A stretch of DNA of 21,766 nucleotides from Russula earlei (Eukaryota; Basidiomycota; Agaricomycetes; Russulales; Russulaceae). The stretch lies in NCBI GenBank assembly GCA_025769875.1, contig JAGFNK010000791.1:1-21766 (forward strand), in the 5' to 3' direction. Below, in pieces: positions 1-8,435 of this stretch (positions are counted from its first letter, which is position 1; the number at the start of each line of letters is the position of its first letter). The position numbers and the translations under genes are program-made. The notes beneath the pieces were generated by a model. It made no database searches and was not told where the DNA came from. It was given only the letters and a program-made list of their open reading frames with translations.

Positions 1-350
1 CGACGCTCCCATGGGGTCACCCTTCCAACTTCCCCCAGATGTTCTCTGACGATGCTAGTACCCCCAACACCCCTCTCACCCCTGCACGTATGACTAAAGC
101 ACAGCATCATCAGCTTCAAAAGCGACAACATGTTTGCAAAACACTGTAACACCAGAGGTCACTGGAACAAGGACTGTAACAGGCCTCACACCAACTGCAG
201 TGGTCAAGTGGACTGTATCCTCAGGAGGACTCACCGAAGTTACAGAGGTTTCTGTTCTAGGGCAATGGGACCCCAGAGCGTGTGGACAGAAGTCGAAGGC
301 GATGAACTCCGTGAGTCGGGCCCTGAGACCGATTAGTTTGGAGAACTAAG
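1..350 (+). pseudogene. 3' end of an LTR-retroelement internal region, degraded
   Basis: This stretch sits directly upstream of a polypurine tract and an LTR, so by position it should be the C-terminal coding end of a retroelement polyprotein. An open frame from base 3 reads a Thr/Pro-rich segment followed by a His/Gln-rich basic tail and stops near 152. A second frame (134-349) continues as a Thr/Val-rich stretch. No integrase, chromodomain or RNase H motif is visible in this short piece, so family (Ty3 or Ty1) cannot be called. The frame change suggests either the natural end of the polyprotein near 152 or a frameshift. The assignment rests on context rather than homology. Confidence 0.35.
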
Positions 351-351
351 C

Positions 352-361
352 GTGAGGGGGG
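352..361 (+). other. Polypurine tract preceding the 3' LTR
   Basis: A purine run (GTGAGGGGGG) lies immediately before a TG dinucleotide that opens the LTR-like block. In LTR retroelements this is the plus-strand primer site and always abuts the 5' edge of the 3' LTR, so it also fixes the element's orientation as plus. Confidence 0.55.
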
Positions 362-470
362 CATGATGTTGTGATCTACCCCCTTGTCGGTTCGTCCATG
401 ACCTCTTTTCATTATTGTTCTCTTTTGTTACCTTGGTTACCACTTCATCCCTTGATGATGATGGCCCCTT

Positions 471-526
471 ATGTTTCATCTATTGTGTTTCACTTATTGT
501 GTTTCACCTATTGTGTTTCACCTATT
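471..526 (+). repeat. Four tandem 14-bp units in LTR U3
   Basis: Four consecutive imperfect copies of GTGTTTCACCTATT occur upstream of the first LTR TATA box. The two downstream copies are identical and the two upstream ones differ by one to two transitions. Such U3 repeats often act as upstream activating elements; that function is inference here. Confidence 0.7.
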
Positions 527-577
527 GTCGAGTCTCTTTGCTATTTGCTCACCTTTATCTATTGTTCCACTTATGGT

Positions 578-977
578 ACTGTACAGCCTCGCTACAAACA
601 GTATTTAAGCGCCTGTAGAAGCTGGGGAATGCCCCAAGCTTATCTTTGTCCCATTTCCTGTCGCATCCCTTGCCCTGTATACTCTCTCAATCACAACTTG
701 CTTGTGCTGGCCTACACTCTGCTTGACCTGAGCACACCTCAAGGAACCCTTGTGTTCCTCTTCCTCCTCTGCTTCTCCTTCATCGCCCTCCTCTTCTGTG
801 AAACCAGGAGATCAACTCTGTCTGCAGATTAGGTCATCCTTGACTTAGTCTTGAGACACTAAACCTTGGCACCGGTCTCCTTGAGCCAGCCCCCACTGAA
901 CCCTTGAACCAGGTCACAGGGGACTTGGCCCCCACTGAACCTTGAGCTAACGCTCTGATGGCTGCGATGCCGTAACA
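578..977 (+). repeat. LTR promoter block, tandem copy A (400 bp)
   Basis: It starts at ACTGTACAGCCTCGCTAC and ends at GATGCCGTAACA. A TATTTAA box lies at 602-608. It is about 90% identical by eye to copy B directly downstream, with substitutions and compensating small indels that keep the period at 400 bp. Confidence 0.75.
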
Positions 978-1377
978 ACTGTACAGCCTCGCTACACACA
1001 GTATTTAAGCGCCTGTAGAAGCTGGGGAATGCCCCAAGCTTAGCTTTGTCCTATTTCCTATCACATCCCTTGCCTTGTATCCTCTCTCAAATCACAACTT
1101 ACTTGTGCTGGCTTACACTCTGCTCGACTTGAGTTCATCACAAGGAACCTTCATGTTCCTCTTCCTCCTCTGCTTCTCTCTCATCGTCCTCCTCTTCTGT
1201 GAAACCAGAAGATTGACTCTGTCTGCGGACTGAGTCATTGTCTGACTCAGCCTTGAGACGCTAAACCTTTGACCTGGTCTCTTTGAGCTGGCCCCCACTG
1301 AACCCTTGAACCAAGTCACAGGGACTTGGCCCCACTGAACCGTGAGCTAACGCTCTTACGGCCACAACACTGTAACA
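978..1377 (+). repeat. LTR promoter block, tandem copy B (400 bp)
   Basis: Second copy of the LTR promoter segment, with its TATTTAA box at 1002-1008, exactly 400 bp from that of copy A. It ends at CACTGTAACA. The substitutions between copies show that the duplication is not recent. Confidence 0.75.
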
Positions 1378-1635
1378 CCTGCAACACATACCAGTCCCCA
1401 TCTGGTACCTTCTAGTCATTTGGCTTGTCCTCTTGTTCAACACCGCCTATGCCGCATACCATCTGTTCTGACCCTTGCCCACCTGCTCCTGAGTCCTTAG
1501 TGATCAGCAGTACGTGTCTTGACACTCCCACTGTCCTTGCTTTAATTATAGATGATGATTGATGACTGGTGCTTAGTGATTGCTTACTGGATTGATGACA
1601 GATACTAGGAAAGGATGACTCACACATGAGTCATT
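1378..1635. other. Unassigned sequence after the LTR
   Basis: No coding frame or known element is recognisable. The only structure is a short palindrome at 1615-1634, with arms ATGACTCA and TGAGTCAT around CACA. Each arm holds a TGACTCA core, the consensus for fungal Gcn4/AP-1-type bZIP factors. Confidence 0.4.
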
Positions 1636-1902
1636 ACTGATACCTCTCAGTTGACATCTCTTGTTTTGGATAGTAGTGGGTCTCAGCTATGTGCTTCCCA
1701 AGTGTCATATGAATTGGATCAGCCATTATTGAGATATGGTATAAATACTCTGGTGTATCTAAAGTTGAGCCTTATGCTTGACTTACTCTCTGAATCACTA
1801 TCAAGTTCTCTCTCTCTCTCTCTCTCTCTCTGTGAAAGTCTACTTCTCATAAACAATAAGAGGCCCCTCTCATCTCTTTTGTTCATTCTTGCCTGAGATA
1901 AC
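1636..1902 (+). repeat. LTR-like promoter segment (possible solo LTR)
   Basis: The segment starts near TGATACCTCTC and ends near GAGATAACA. It contains a TATAAATAC box at 1740-1748, a (TC)n run at 1807-1831 and an AATAAG signal at about 1854-1860 followed by CT-rich sequence. This TATA, CT-rich and poly(A)-like order resembles an LTR. No partner LTR, primer-binding site or target duplication could be identified, so it could also be an orphan promoter fragment. Confidence 0.3.
1807..1831 (+). repeat. (TC)n microsatellite
   Basis: About 12 uninterrupted TC dinucleotides follow the TATA box of the LTR-like segment. Pyrimidine runs downstream of TATA boxes are common in fungal promoters. Confidence 0.95.
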
Positions 1903-2124
1903 ATCAATGGCCTTGAAGTCTAGTGCTTGGACTATATCAAGCAACTCTATTGCTAGAGAAGCAAATAAGATTGGTGAATCTTAACTGGATGCCTCACCCT
2001 CCCCATCCAAAATGATAAGCCACACCGCAACCAGAACCACCATAGATGCAACCCAAAAGGAGCCAATTGCCTCCTCCAAATATTAACCTCAGAGGCTGCT
2101 CACCTAATCTGGGTCATGAGGTGA
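1903..2124. other. Unassigned, probably degraded retroelement sequence
   Basis: No intact frame is present. The segment runs into the LINE-type remnant at 2125 and may be upstream coding sequence of that element that has lost its frame through stops and indels. It carries no promoter or repeat that I can see. Confidence 0.35.
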
Positions 2125-2358
2125 GAACATGTAATCCAAGAATGCACTCACCAAGAAGGTGAAACCCACACTAGGTGGCTTCATGCCATCAACATGAGGC
2201 TCACCAACAACAAAATTACCACAACACTAATCAAAAGAGATAAAAGGGCCTTCAAGTTAGTGAGGGACACCTGGGAACACATCTTTAGAAAAACAATGGA
2301 CCTCCCAAATGATTGGATCTTCAACTATGACATTTTAGTGGGTAGGAGGCTATGGTAA
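2125..2358 (+). pseudogene. C-terminal remnant of a non-LTR retroelement protein
   Basis: A frame closed by stops on both sides encodes 77 residues. It begins with an EHVIQECTHQE motif, resembling the ETV.H.L.EC zinc-knuckle-like segment near the C-terminus of fungal LINE reverse transcriptases. It then has a TRWLHAINMRLT...LVRDTW...LPNDWI...LVGRRL pattern, which recalls the extreme C-terminus of RT/RNase H proteins in basidiomycete retroelements. Reverse transcriptase, endonuclease and RNase H catalytic regions are absent, so this is a decayed 3' fragment. The motif comparison is from memory of the family, not a search. The TAA stop lies 23 bp before the E2 boundary. Confidence 0.5.
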
Positions 2359-2393
2359 GTTTTCAGCCATCTAACAGTGTACTGTACCAATTA

Positions 2394-2803
2394 TTGCCGT
2401 TTTCAGCGCACTTGGCGGAGCTTGAATTCCACCCAAATCGGCGCAGAAACCCCCTCAAACATGCGGGATGAATATCTCCCTCAAAACAGCTTCAATTCAT
2501 ATGAAAATTATTGTCCCTGAATCGCCTGAATGAGGGCTAGGCAGCCCCATTGTTTTCATGAGATTTGAGTGAGAATTGGTGGAGCTGGACTCAAGCCACC
2601 TCTACATGTGTATTAGATGAATTACAACTCAAAATCATGGTCTATATCTATTATTTTTCCCTCATGTTGTACCCATGGGCTGTCTTGAGGCAGCCCCATA
2701 GTGTTTTTGACTCAAGTGTTGTGGTGTGCAACGTTGTTTCCAGTGCAATTGGAGTCGCGGCCAGCCACTCATCACCCCTCTCGCCTCTCGATTCTGACCA
2801 TCC
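2394..2803 (+). repeat. Left TIR of E1
   Basis: About 410 bp form an inverted match to 4602-5011 with scattered single-base differences. The outermost 14 bases are identical. The inner edge is where the similarity ends at ATTCTGACCAT. The same sequence occurs at 19357-19766 in E3 and, much diverged, at 12180-12352. Confidence 0.85.
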
Positions 2804-2995
2804 TTCTTGTTTTTCACAGACAGAGAGGAGTGGGTTGCAAAGAGGGGTCCTATTCTGAACTCTTTCTACTACAGAGTAGCTAGGGTGTTTTTATATACAG
2901 GAGAGAGGTACTAGAGATGAATGGCATGAAAATGAATCAAGACTGGTTGAGACGGTTGAGGCGGTCGTGAAAGGCTTGAGACGCGAACGCGTCTA
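2804..2995 (-). promoter_or_regulatory. Promoter-like module in E1, facing the left TIR
   Basis: On the minus strand a TATATAAAAA box (plus coordinates about 2888-2897) is followed by CACCCTAGCTACTCTGTAGTAG-like sequence and a GAATAGGACCCCTCTTTG-like leader. The upstream side reads CCTTTCACGACCGCCTCAACC. The same order recurs in E2 (5580-5760), E3 and, without a good TATA, in the large palindrome arms. Transcription would run outward through the left TIR. Promoter activity is inferred from the TATA box and conservation only. Confidence 0.5.
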
Positions 2996-3590
2996 GTGTG
3001 CCGAGGCGTGCATGGGCGCGTGCGGCGGTTGCGGCTGCTTGTGCTGCGGAAGACGCGAAGGCGGCGATCGGCGATGGCGATGACGGAAGAGGCGAGGGCG
3101 ATGGGAAACGGAGGTGATGGAGACGAGGGCGGCGGTGACGAGATGGCGGCTGCGTGGTGGTGGTGTTGTCTTGTGGCGGTGGCGGCGTGGTCGTCTCCAT
3201 TGCAGGTGGTGGCAGCAGGTGTGGACGAGGAGCGAAGGCGTAGGCGGTGAGCGTGAGTTCGTAGATAGAGACGTAGGTGGCGAGGACTCGAGAAAGAGGA
3301 TGCGTGGGGCGGCTTGCGCGGGGGTGGGATCTGTCGTCTTGCGGCGGCGGTGGCGGGGTCGTCTCCACTGCAGGTGTCGGCAGCAGACGTGGGCGAGAGC
3401 GCGCGAACGGATGGGGAGGCGATGTGGGAGGCGGCGTGCGGTGTGCTGTTGGCGTCCGCGACTGCTTCTCCTGCGACGGCGGCTTCTGCTCCTGTTGTGG
3501 CGTGTCGTGGCTAAGTTCGTGGCCGAGGCCTTCTTGGTCTTCTGGGGTGGTGCTGGTGGCGAGGGGTTGCGACGGTGCGGCGGTGCTGGT
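2996..3590 (-). repeat. Proline/histidine-rich module (P-module) of E1
   Basis: On the minus strand this part resembles 8436-9229 of the palindrome arm and 20262-20830 of E3. Shared signatures include GTGGAGACGACC-type sequence and a CCACCTACG...ATCTACGAACTCA segment, which also appears near 7165-7200. The long Pro/Ser/Ala-rich frame on the minus strand has no recognisable domain and is not conserved in frame between copies, so I treat the unit as repeat sequence rather than a gene. Confidence 0.5.
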
Positions 3591-3599
3591 GTCGCGCGA

Positions 3600-4601
3600 A
3601 ACTACTAAAGCGGCGGCTGAGACTGAGAAGACTGAGGCTGAGACTGAGAAGGTGGCGGCGGACTGAGCTGGTGCGACGGTGGAGGCGGACGGGGCGGAGG
3701 CGACGACTGAGGGCGACGCAGGGGCGACGGCGGCGGTGGCTGACAAGGGCGTGGCGGCGGTGGCTTGTGAGACGGTGGTGGAGACGGCGGCGTGTGGCGC
3801 TAAGACGTCGGTGGCTGAGGCTGAGGCTACGGTGGCGGTTGACGAGACTAAGGCGGCTGGCAAGGCTAAGAGCGCGGTGGCGGCGGTTCACTGATCTGAA
3901 GCTGGGGCGACGGAGACGGCTGGCAAAACTAGGGGCGCGGTGGCGGCGGCTGAGACTGAGAAGGCTGAGGCTGAGGGCAGGGTGGAGACGGCGGCGGCTG
4001 GCGATGCTGGTGCTATGACAGACTGGGCTGAACTGACGAGTACGGGCGAGGCTAAGACGGAGACTGATGCGAAGTCGGCGGCTGGCACGACTGAGGCTAC
4101 TGTGGCAACGGACGAGGCGACGGACGAGACTGAGGGCGACGAGACGACTGAGGGCGCGGGAGCGGATGAGACGAAGGCGGGGGTGGCAGACGAGGCTGCG
4201 AGGGCTGAAGTGGCGGGCGGCGCTAAAACGTCGGTGGGCGAGGTTGAGATGGTGGTTGTGCATGGAGCTGAGACAGTGGCCATAGCAGGCGACACTGAGG
4301 GCGCGGGAGCTGGTTGGGCTAAGACGGGGACAGTGGCGATAGGCGATGTCACGGCTGAGGCTACGGCAGCGGGGACAGACGAGGTGGCGACGATGGCGAA
4401 TGCGGGCGATGCTGGGACGGCGAGGGCAGGTGGAGCCGAGGCGATGATGGCTGGCGAGTCGAGGATGGCGGCGGTGAACGAGGTGACGGGAACGGCGGAC
4501 GAGGTGGGAACCGCAGGGACGATGGGCAAGGCAGGCGAGGCGGAGGCGATGGTGCACGATGTAGGGACGGAGGCTGGAGCGGGCATGGGCGCAGGGTATG
4601 T
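3600..4601. repeat. GC-rich minisatellite-like core of E1
   Basis: Degenerate repetition of GCGGCTGAGACTGAGAAG-like units gives Ala/Thr/Glu-rich open frames on the plus strand and Ala/Ser/Pro-rich frames on the minus strand at the same time. Unit number differs from E3: E3 has one additional 21-bp unit near 20880 and lacks 15 bp present here near 4140. Openness on both strands is what a low-complexity GC-rich repeat produces by chance; no protein is called. Confidence 0.6.
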
Positions 4602-5011
4602 GTATGGTCAGAATGGAGAGGTAAGAGGGGCAATGAGTGGCTGGCCGTCACTCCAATCACACTGAAAACAATGTTGCACACCACAACACTTGAGTCAAAA
4701 AAACTATGGGGCTGCCTCAAGACAGCCCATGGGTACAACATGAGGGAAAAATAATAGATATAGACCATGATTTTGAGTTGTAATTCATCTAATACACATG
4801 TGGAGGTGGCTTGAGTCCAGCTCCACCAATTCTCACTCAAATCTCATGAAAACAATGGGGCTGCCTAGCCCTCATTCAGGCGATTCAGGGACAATAATTT
4901 TCATATGAATTGAAGCTGTTTTGAGGGAGATATTCATCCCGCATGTTTGAGGGGGTTTCTGTGCCGATTTGGGTGGAATTCAAGCTCCGCCAAGTGCGCT
5001 GAAAACGGCAA
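4602..5011 (-). repeat. Right TIR of E1
   Basis: Inverted counterpart of 2394-2803. It ends in CGGCAA followed by the TA target duplication. Differences from the left TIR are mainly single substitutions, for example TTTTTTT for TTTTT near 4698. Confidence 0.85.
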
Positions 5012-5025
5012 TAAATCAATTCGTT

Positions 5026-5579
5026 GGTCACAGGTCACAGGCCTACCTGATTTGACAAAATGTCACAAATGTCACAGGTCCCAGAGCCAAGTGATGAAAC
5101 CATATTTTGGTCACAAAAATGCTTCCAAAAAGTCCTAAAATTTTTAAAAATTGCTCAAGGGCATTTTCTGATGATGAAAGTCTCTGTTGGAATAGATAGT
5201 ACTATTTTATCATCATTCCATGTCCAATCCATCAGCATCATCATGGCAACAGATGTGCAAGGATTACAGTATGGCAGGCCACAGAACCACATGCAGAAAC
5301 GAGATGTGACACAACGTGACGCCTCCTCCTCTCCTTTGCCTCAGCTTGCCCACCCCTTGCCACCAACTGCACGCGCAAGTCACCTCCCTTGCGCCCAACA
5401 TCAAGCCCTTGCCACCAACCACATGTATGCCACATGCCCGCAAGACTCAATTCCAGGCTGTTTGCCACTGACCGCACGCTGACAACCTCACACACGACGT
5501 CAAGACCTTGACCATATTGCCCAGTCCTCGCCACCGACCACACGCACACACCTCGCCCCAGCATACTCAACGTGTTTGC
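5026..5579 (+). other. Interior of E2 upstream of its promoter-like module
   Basis: An AT-rich part with repeated GTCACA words (5026-5270) is followed by sequence related to E3 (5460-5580). Shared E3 signatures include CACACGACGTCAAGACC and CTCGCCACCGACCA. No conserved coding frame was found. Confidence 0.45.
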
Positions 5580-5770
5580 GTCTCAAAGCCTTTCATGACC
5601 GCCTCAACTGTCTTGACCATTCTTGATTCCCTTTCATGGCTCTCCCTCCCTTTCATGGTCCTCTGATTCCTTTCATATTCTCCTTTGTACTGTCCTATAT
5701 ATAAAAACCCTAGCTACTCTGTAGTAGCGTGGTGAATAAGGATCCCTCTTTGTGGCCCAATCACCCGATT
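5580..5770 (+). promoter_or_regulatory. Promoter-like module in E2, facing the right TIR
   Basis: CCTTTCATGACCGCCTCAACT is followed by CT-rich sequence, then TATATATAAAAA at about 5697-5707, then CCCTAGCTACTCTGTAGTAG and a GAATAAGGATCCCTCTTTG leader. It matches the E1 and E3 module closely although the TIRs of E2 are unrelated to theirs. Transcription would run out through the right TIR toward the palindrome. Confidence 0.5.
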
Positions 5771-5983
5771 CACCCCTGCCTGAGAAAAGCAAGAAGCCTC
5801 AATAGTCACATGAACCACTTGCTCCCCCCCCCCTTCTCTCCTCTTTCCGCTTGGACTGGTCAGCATGATTCGCGCGTCCCTGGACTCGCTACAGTACAGC
5901 ATCACGACACGTTGAAATTATGCAAAATTCCAAATTTTGTGACCCTGATGAAAATTTTTTGCAGGTCACAACAAAATACCCAA

Positions 5984-6009
5984 CCTGACGAAATCATTAT
6001 TTCGTCAGG
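5984..6009 (+). repeat. Perfect 11-bp hairpin near the right end of E2
   Basis: CCTGACGAAAT and ATTTCGTCAGG flank the loop CATT. It lies about 25 bp inside the right TIR, a place where transposase-binding or structural motifs are often found; no function can be shown. Confidence 0.8.
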
Positions 6010-6032
6010 GAGGTCACAGGTCACACAGGGTG

Positions 6033-6054
6033 ACGAATTGATTTAATTGGTACA
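6033..6054 (-). repeat. Right TIR of E2
   Basis: The 22-bp sequence is the perfect inverse of the left terminus split by E1 (2383-2393 plus 5014-5024). Confidence 0.75.
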
Positions 6055-6056
6055 TA

Positions 6057-6200
6057 TCCTGAGTCCCACTGCACCCATACGGGCAACCCCCGGGGGCGTG
6101 CGTAAATGCATTTCTCCCTCACATCCGGTCTCCGCACCGGCTACAGCGTGTCAGATAAGGCTGAATTAACTTTCTCCCAAATAGATAATACGTTGGAGCC
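6057..6200. other. Gap between E2 and the palindrome
   Basis: About 144 bp with a GC-rich CCCCCGGGGG palindrome near 6090 and no coding frame. The last few bases (GAGCC before the arm) also match the sequence found on the far side of the MITE next to the right arm, so the arm homology may extend about 7 bp further. Confidence 0.4.
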
Positions 6201-6404
6201 TTAGCGCAAAGCCTGGGCAACATCCGGATTCTCGATCACATCCAGGACAGCTTGCGCCTCTTGCTGAAGTTGCTCGTTTATTGCCACAGCCTTTTCTCTC
6301 TTGGCAGCAAATTCTTGTTTGCGCATACGTCAAATAGAATATATGAGAGTAAAAACGACCTCAATTCTTTGCTCATAGAGAGATACGATATAATCAACCA
6401 TCGT
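6201..6404 (-). pseudogene. eIF3 subunit e fragment, left arm
   Basis: Mirror copy of 17019-17222. eIF3e (INT6) is a PCI-domain subunit of translation initiation factor 3. The fragment keeps a short exon encoding TMVDYIVSLYEQ, a short intron, and an exon encoding an EKAVAINEQLQQEAQAVLDV stretch, which corresponds to the N-terminal helical region. The PCI domain is missing. The gene sequence ends exactly at the outer edge of the arm. Confidence 0.65.
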
Positions 6405-6690
6405 CTAGTCGCGCGTCCAAGCTACTTGTCTTTTTCTTTTACGCGTCGAATCTTCTCATCTCATCATCTCTTCTGAATTCTTGGCCTACCTATCTCTCGA
6501 ATGTACCACCAAGTTCTGGTTCTCTTACGAGGTATACAAGTCGTACGAAGGCCTCACCAACAGGTCAAGTCGAATCTTCTGTCCTGATACCAGACAGTCG
6601 ATTCATTTCCTTCTCATCACTGCTTGACCAGTTATTTACTTCTCCATTTGACACTCAACGAGTCCAACGTTCATCGTCATATCAGATGGC
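6405..6690. other. Sequence upstream of the eIF3e fragment, left arm
   Basis: Mirror copy of 16733-17018. It may hold further eIF3e upstream exon or promoter sequence, because a TTCGACTTGACC word resembling the start of the conserved YDLT segment occurs on the minus strand near 6570-6585, but no continuous frame supports this. Nothing else is recognised. Confidence 0.3.
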
Positions 6691-7210
6691 GGTGACAGCA
6701 CCAGCCTCCATCGTGGCCTCGCCCACCATCCTCACTTCAGCACCGTCTGCCTCACCTCAGTGCTGTCCGCCGTATCGCCAGCATCACCAACATGCCAACC
6801 GCCACTATCACCTCAGCTTCCCCCCCACCCAGCCGTCTTAGCACCTGCTGAGCCAGCTGTCATCTCAGTCGCCGCCTCAGCTCTTCGTTCCATCACCAGC
6901 ACCAACACTAGCCATTTGAGCACCAGCCGTACAGCCGCCGTCTCAGAATCGCCAGTCACTGACTGCCTCAGCCCCATCCATGTATCGCGATTATCCCCAG
7001 CCGCCACCGCCATCACCTCAGCCCAAGGTGCCTTTCAGCACCGTCGCATCAGCCCTGCCCTCCGCCACAACCGTCTCAGAACCCTGCGCCTCCCAGCCTT
7101 ATGTCGCCTTCGCTTACGTCGCCAACCCTTGCCCCACCACCTGCCGTGTCGCCTCCGGCCCTCCTCGTCATTTCCACCTACGCCTGCATCTACGAACTCA
7201 TGCCCGTTGA
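6691..7210 (+). repeat. GC-rich linker (L) plus P-module piece, left arm
   Basis: Repetitive CAGCACC/GCCTCAGC-rich sequence with open frames in several phases. The part at 6710-6900 matches 12365-12600 (shared CTTCAGCACCGTC, CCCAGCCGTCTT and CCAGCTGTCAT words). A CACCTACG...CATCTACGAACTCA segment at 7165-7200 matches the minus strand of E1. It joins the eIF3e and STRAP fragments. Confidence 0.55.
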
Positions 7211-7299
7211 CCACCGGTCCTATCATCAAGCGCGCCTACCATCATTCTCTCTCCGTCACGATATAGTTCCCTTCTTTACCTTTCCACCTTCCCCATTCC

Positions 7300-7327
7300 C
7301 ATTTTATTATAAAGTTCACGAGCGGCG
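7300..7327 (+). promoter_or_regulatory. Captured STRAP upstream region with TATA-like box, left arm
   Basis: TTATTATAAAG at about 7303-7313 lies 14 bp before the STRAP ATG, within an AT-rich island surrounded by GC-rich linker. It may be the original 5' region of the captured gene. The box is unusually close to the ATG, so a functional core promoter is doubtful. Confidence 0.3.
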
Positions 7328-8430
7328 ATGTCGGCCCCGCAAAGAGCTGTGCCGCTCGTGACGCCAGGTCACACGCGCCCATTCACCCACCTCTCTTTTT
7401 CTCCTCTTTTGGATGATGGCACATACCTGCTTATATCTAGCTGCAGGGATGGAAACCCCATGTTACGCGAATGGACCGGGGATTGGATTGGCACCTCCGT
7501 CGGACATAACGGCGCCGTTTGGAGCACCACGCTCAGTCGTGATGGCTCTCGCGCGTCTGGCAGCGCTGACTTTACGGCGTACGTCTCTCCATCGTATATG
7601 TGTACAAACTGAAGGTGTGCGGTCGGACTCACGCCCCAGCTCTGCCCTTTTCTTTTCCAGTAAAATCTGGGATACGTACAGCGGGTAGTTGCTTCACTCA
7701 TTCCCGCACAATCACATCGTTCGCAGCGTCGCGACTCGCGATCTCCCCTGATCCGTCGGCCGGGCGCCTGCTGACTGGCAGACAAGAAAGAAGGTCCGAA
7801 TCTTTGATATGGGGAAAGCGGATGCGGAGCCCGATGTTTTATCCGAGGGCGTTGGACAATCGCATGACAGCACAGTTAAGAGTGTCGTGTGGCTCGATGA
7901 GAATATCGGCGAGAGTGCAGGAGACGACGGGTTTGTCAAGTGAGTGTTCCTCCCTCCTGATGTTTTTTTTTCTGATAGGTTGATCCGCGTGATGAGGTGG
8001 TGGGATGCACGCGCACGCCAAGTCACTAAAAATCTATTTTTTGACAACCCGATCACCTCGATGGAACTCTCCTCACAAACACAGCAACTCATGACGTCTG
8101 GAAAGATTGTTTCGTTCCCGCAAAACCCACCGAGACGCGCACGCCGACTCACAGCGTCAAGATGCCATACTCCGTCGTCCGCGTCGGTCCACCCAATTCT
8201 CCAAGATCGCTTCATCACCAAGAGCACCAGTGACGAATGGGTGCGTGTCCACCGGATCAACGGCAAGGTGCTGAAGGGTCATCATGGACCTGTTCACTGC
8301 ATCGAGTACAGCCCGGGCGGAGAGGTATATGCCAGTGGAAACGGTGAGTGCAATGATGCCCATCTCGTTCACTTTCGACTGAGGAAAATTTCCTGCCTCA
8401 TTCTCTGATTCATCAGAGGACAGTATGTTG
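7328..8430 (+). pseudogene. STRAP/Unrip WD40 protein, intron-containing pseudogene, left arm
   Basis: STRAP (Unrip) is a cytoplasmic WD40 protein that binds the SMN complex and signalling kinases. The copy starts with MSAPQRAVPLVTPGHTRPFT and has WD repeats marked by GHNGAVW, ADFTAKIWDTYSG, KKVRIFDMG, the LIRV..WDAR segment, SITSMEL-like FDNPITSMEL, and GHHGPVHCIEYSPGGEVYASG. Predicted exons are 7328-7578, 7661-7939, 7979-8343 and from 8417, with GT-AG introns of 82, 39 and 73 bp, so capture was at DNA level. The C-terminal end is lost after about 8430. It is disabled by a TAG in place of the Glu after YSG (7686-7688) and by frameshifts, one in an A run near 7790. The right arm has the same lesions. 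Confidence 0.78.
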
Positions 8431-8435
8431 GTCCT

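Larger units (their letters stand above)
364..1377 (+). repeat. 3' LTR with an internal tandem duplication
   Basis: The block opens with TGATGTTGTGATC just after the polypurine tract and ends in TGTAACA, matching the TG...CA rule. It contains a TATTTAA box followed by pyrimidine-rich sequence. Positions 578-977 and 978-1377 are tandem copies of the same 400-bp segment, each with the TATA box and each ending in GTAACA, so the 3' part of the LTR (promoter, probable R and U5) exists twice. The 5' LTR lies outside the window, so target duplication and LTR age cannot be assessed. The exact 5' edge could be 364 or 367. Confidence 0.6.
2394..5011. mobile_element. E1: 2.6-kb long-TIR element nested in E2
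   Basis: The ends are TTGCCGTTTTCAGC and its reverse complement, flanked by TA at 2392-2393 and 5012-5013. Removing E1 and one TA restores the E2 terminus exactly, which proves the boundaries. The element consists of about 410-bp inverted repeats (2394-2803, 4602-5011), a promoter-like module on the minus strand, a proline/histidine-rich module and a GC-rich minisatellite-like core. No transposase with a DDE/D signature is present in any frame, so mobilisation in trans is expected. E3 at 19357 is a second copy in the same orientation. Confidence 0.8.
2382..6054. mobile_element. E2: short TIR element interrupted by E1
   Basis: Joining the left flank of E1 (2382-2393) to the sequence after E1 (5014 onward) rebuilds a terminal sequence, TGTACCAATTA plus AATCAATTCGT. 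This is the perfect reverse complement of 6033-6054. The element without E1 would be about 1,053 bp. A TA lies at both outer ends (2380-2381 and 6055-6056), with one extra C on the left, suggesting a TA target duplication. The interior carries the same promoter-like module as E1 and E3 but no transposase, so E2 is non-autonomous. TA targets point to Tc1/mariner-like mobilisation, which is inference. Confidence 0.7.

Noticed and set aside
471..526. CRISPR-like array
   Set aside because: Four contiguous 14-bp repeats without spacers, inside an LTR; a tandem repeat, not an array.
2937..4586. Long Pro/Ser/Ala- or Arg-rich open frames on both strands of E1 (up to 348 codons)
   Set aside because: They overlap each other in different frames and on both strands, have no domain, and are broken by indels in E3. 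They are explained by GC-rich repeat composition.
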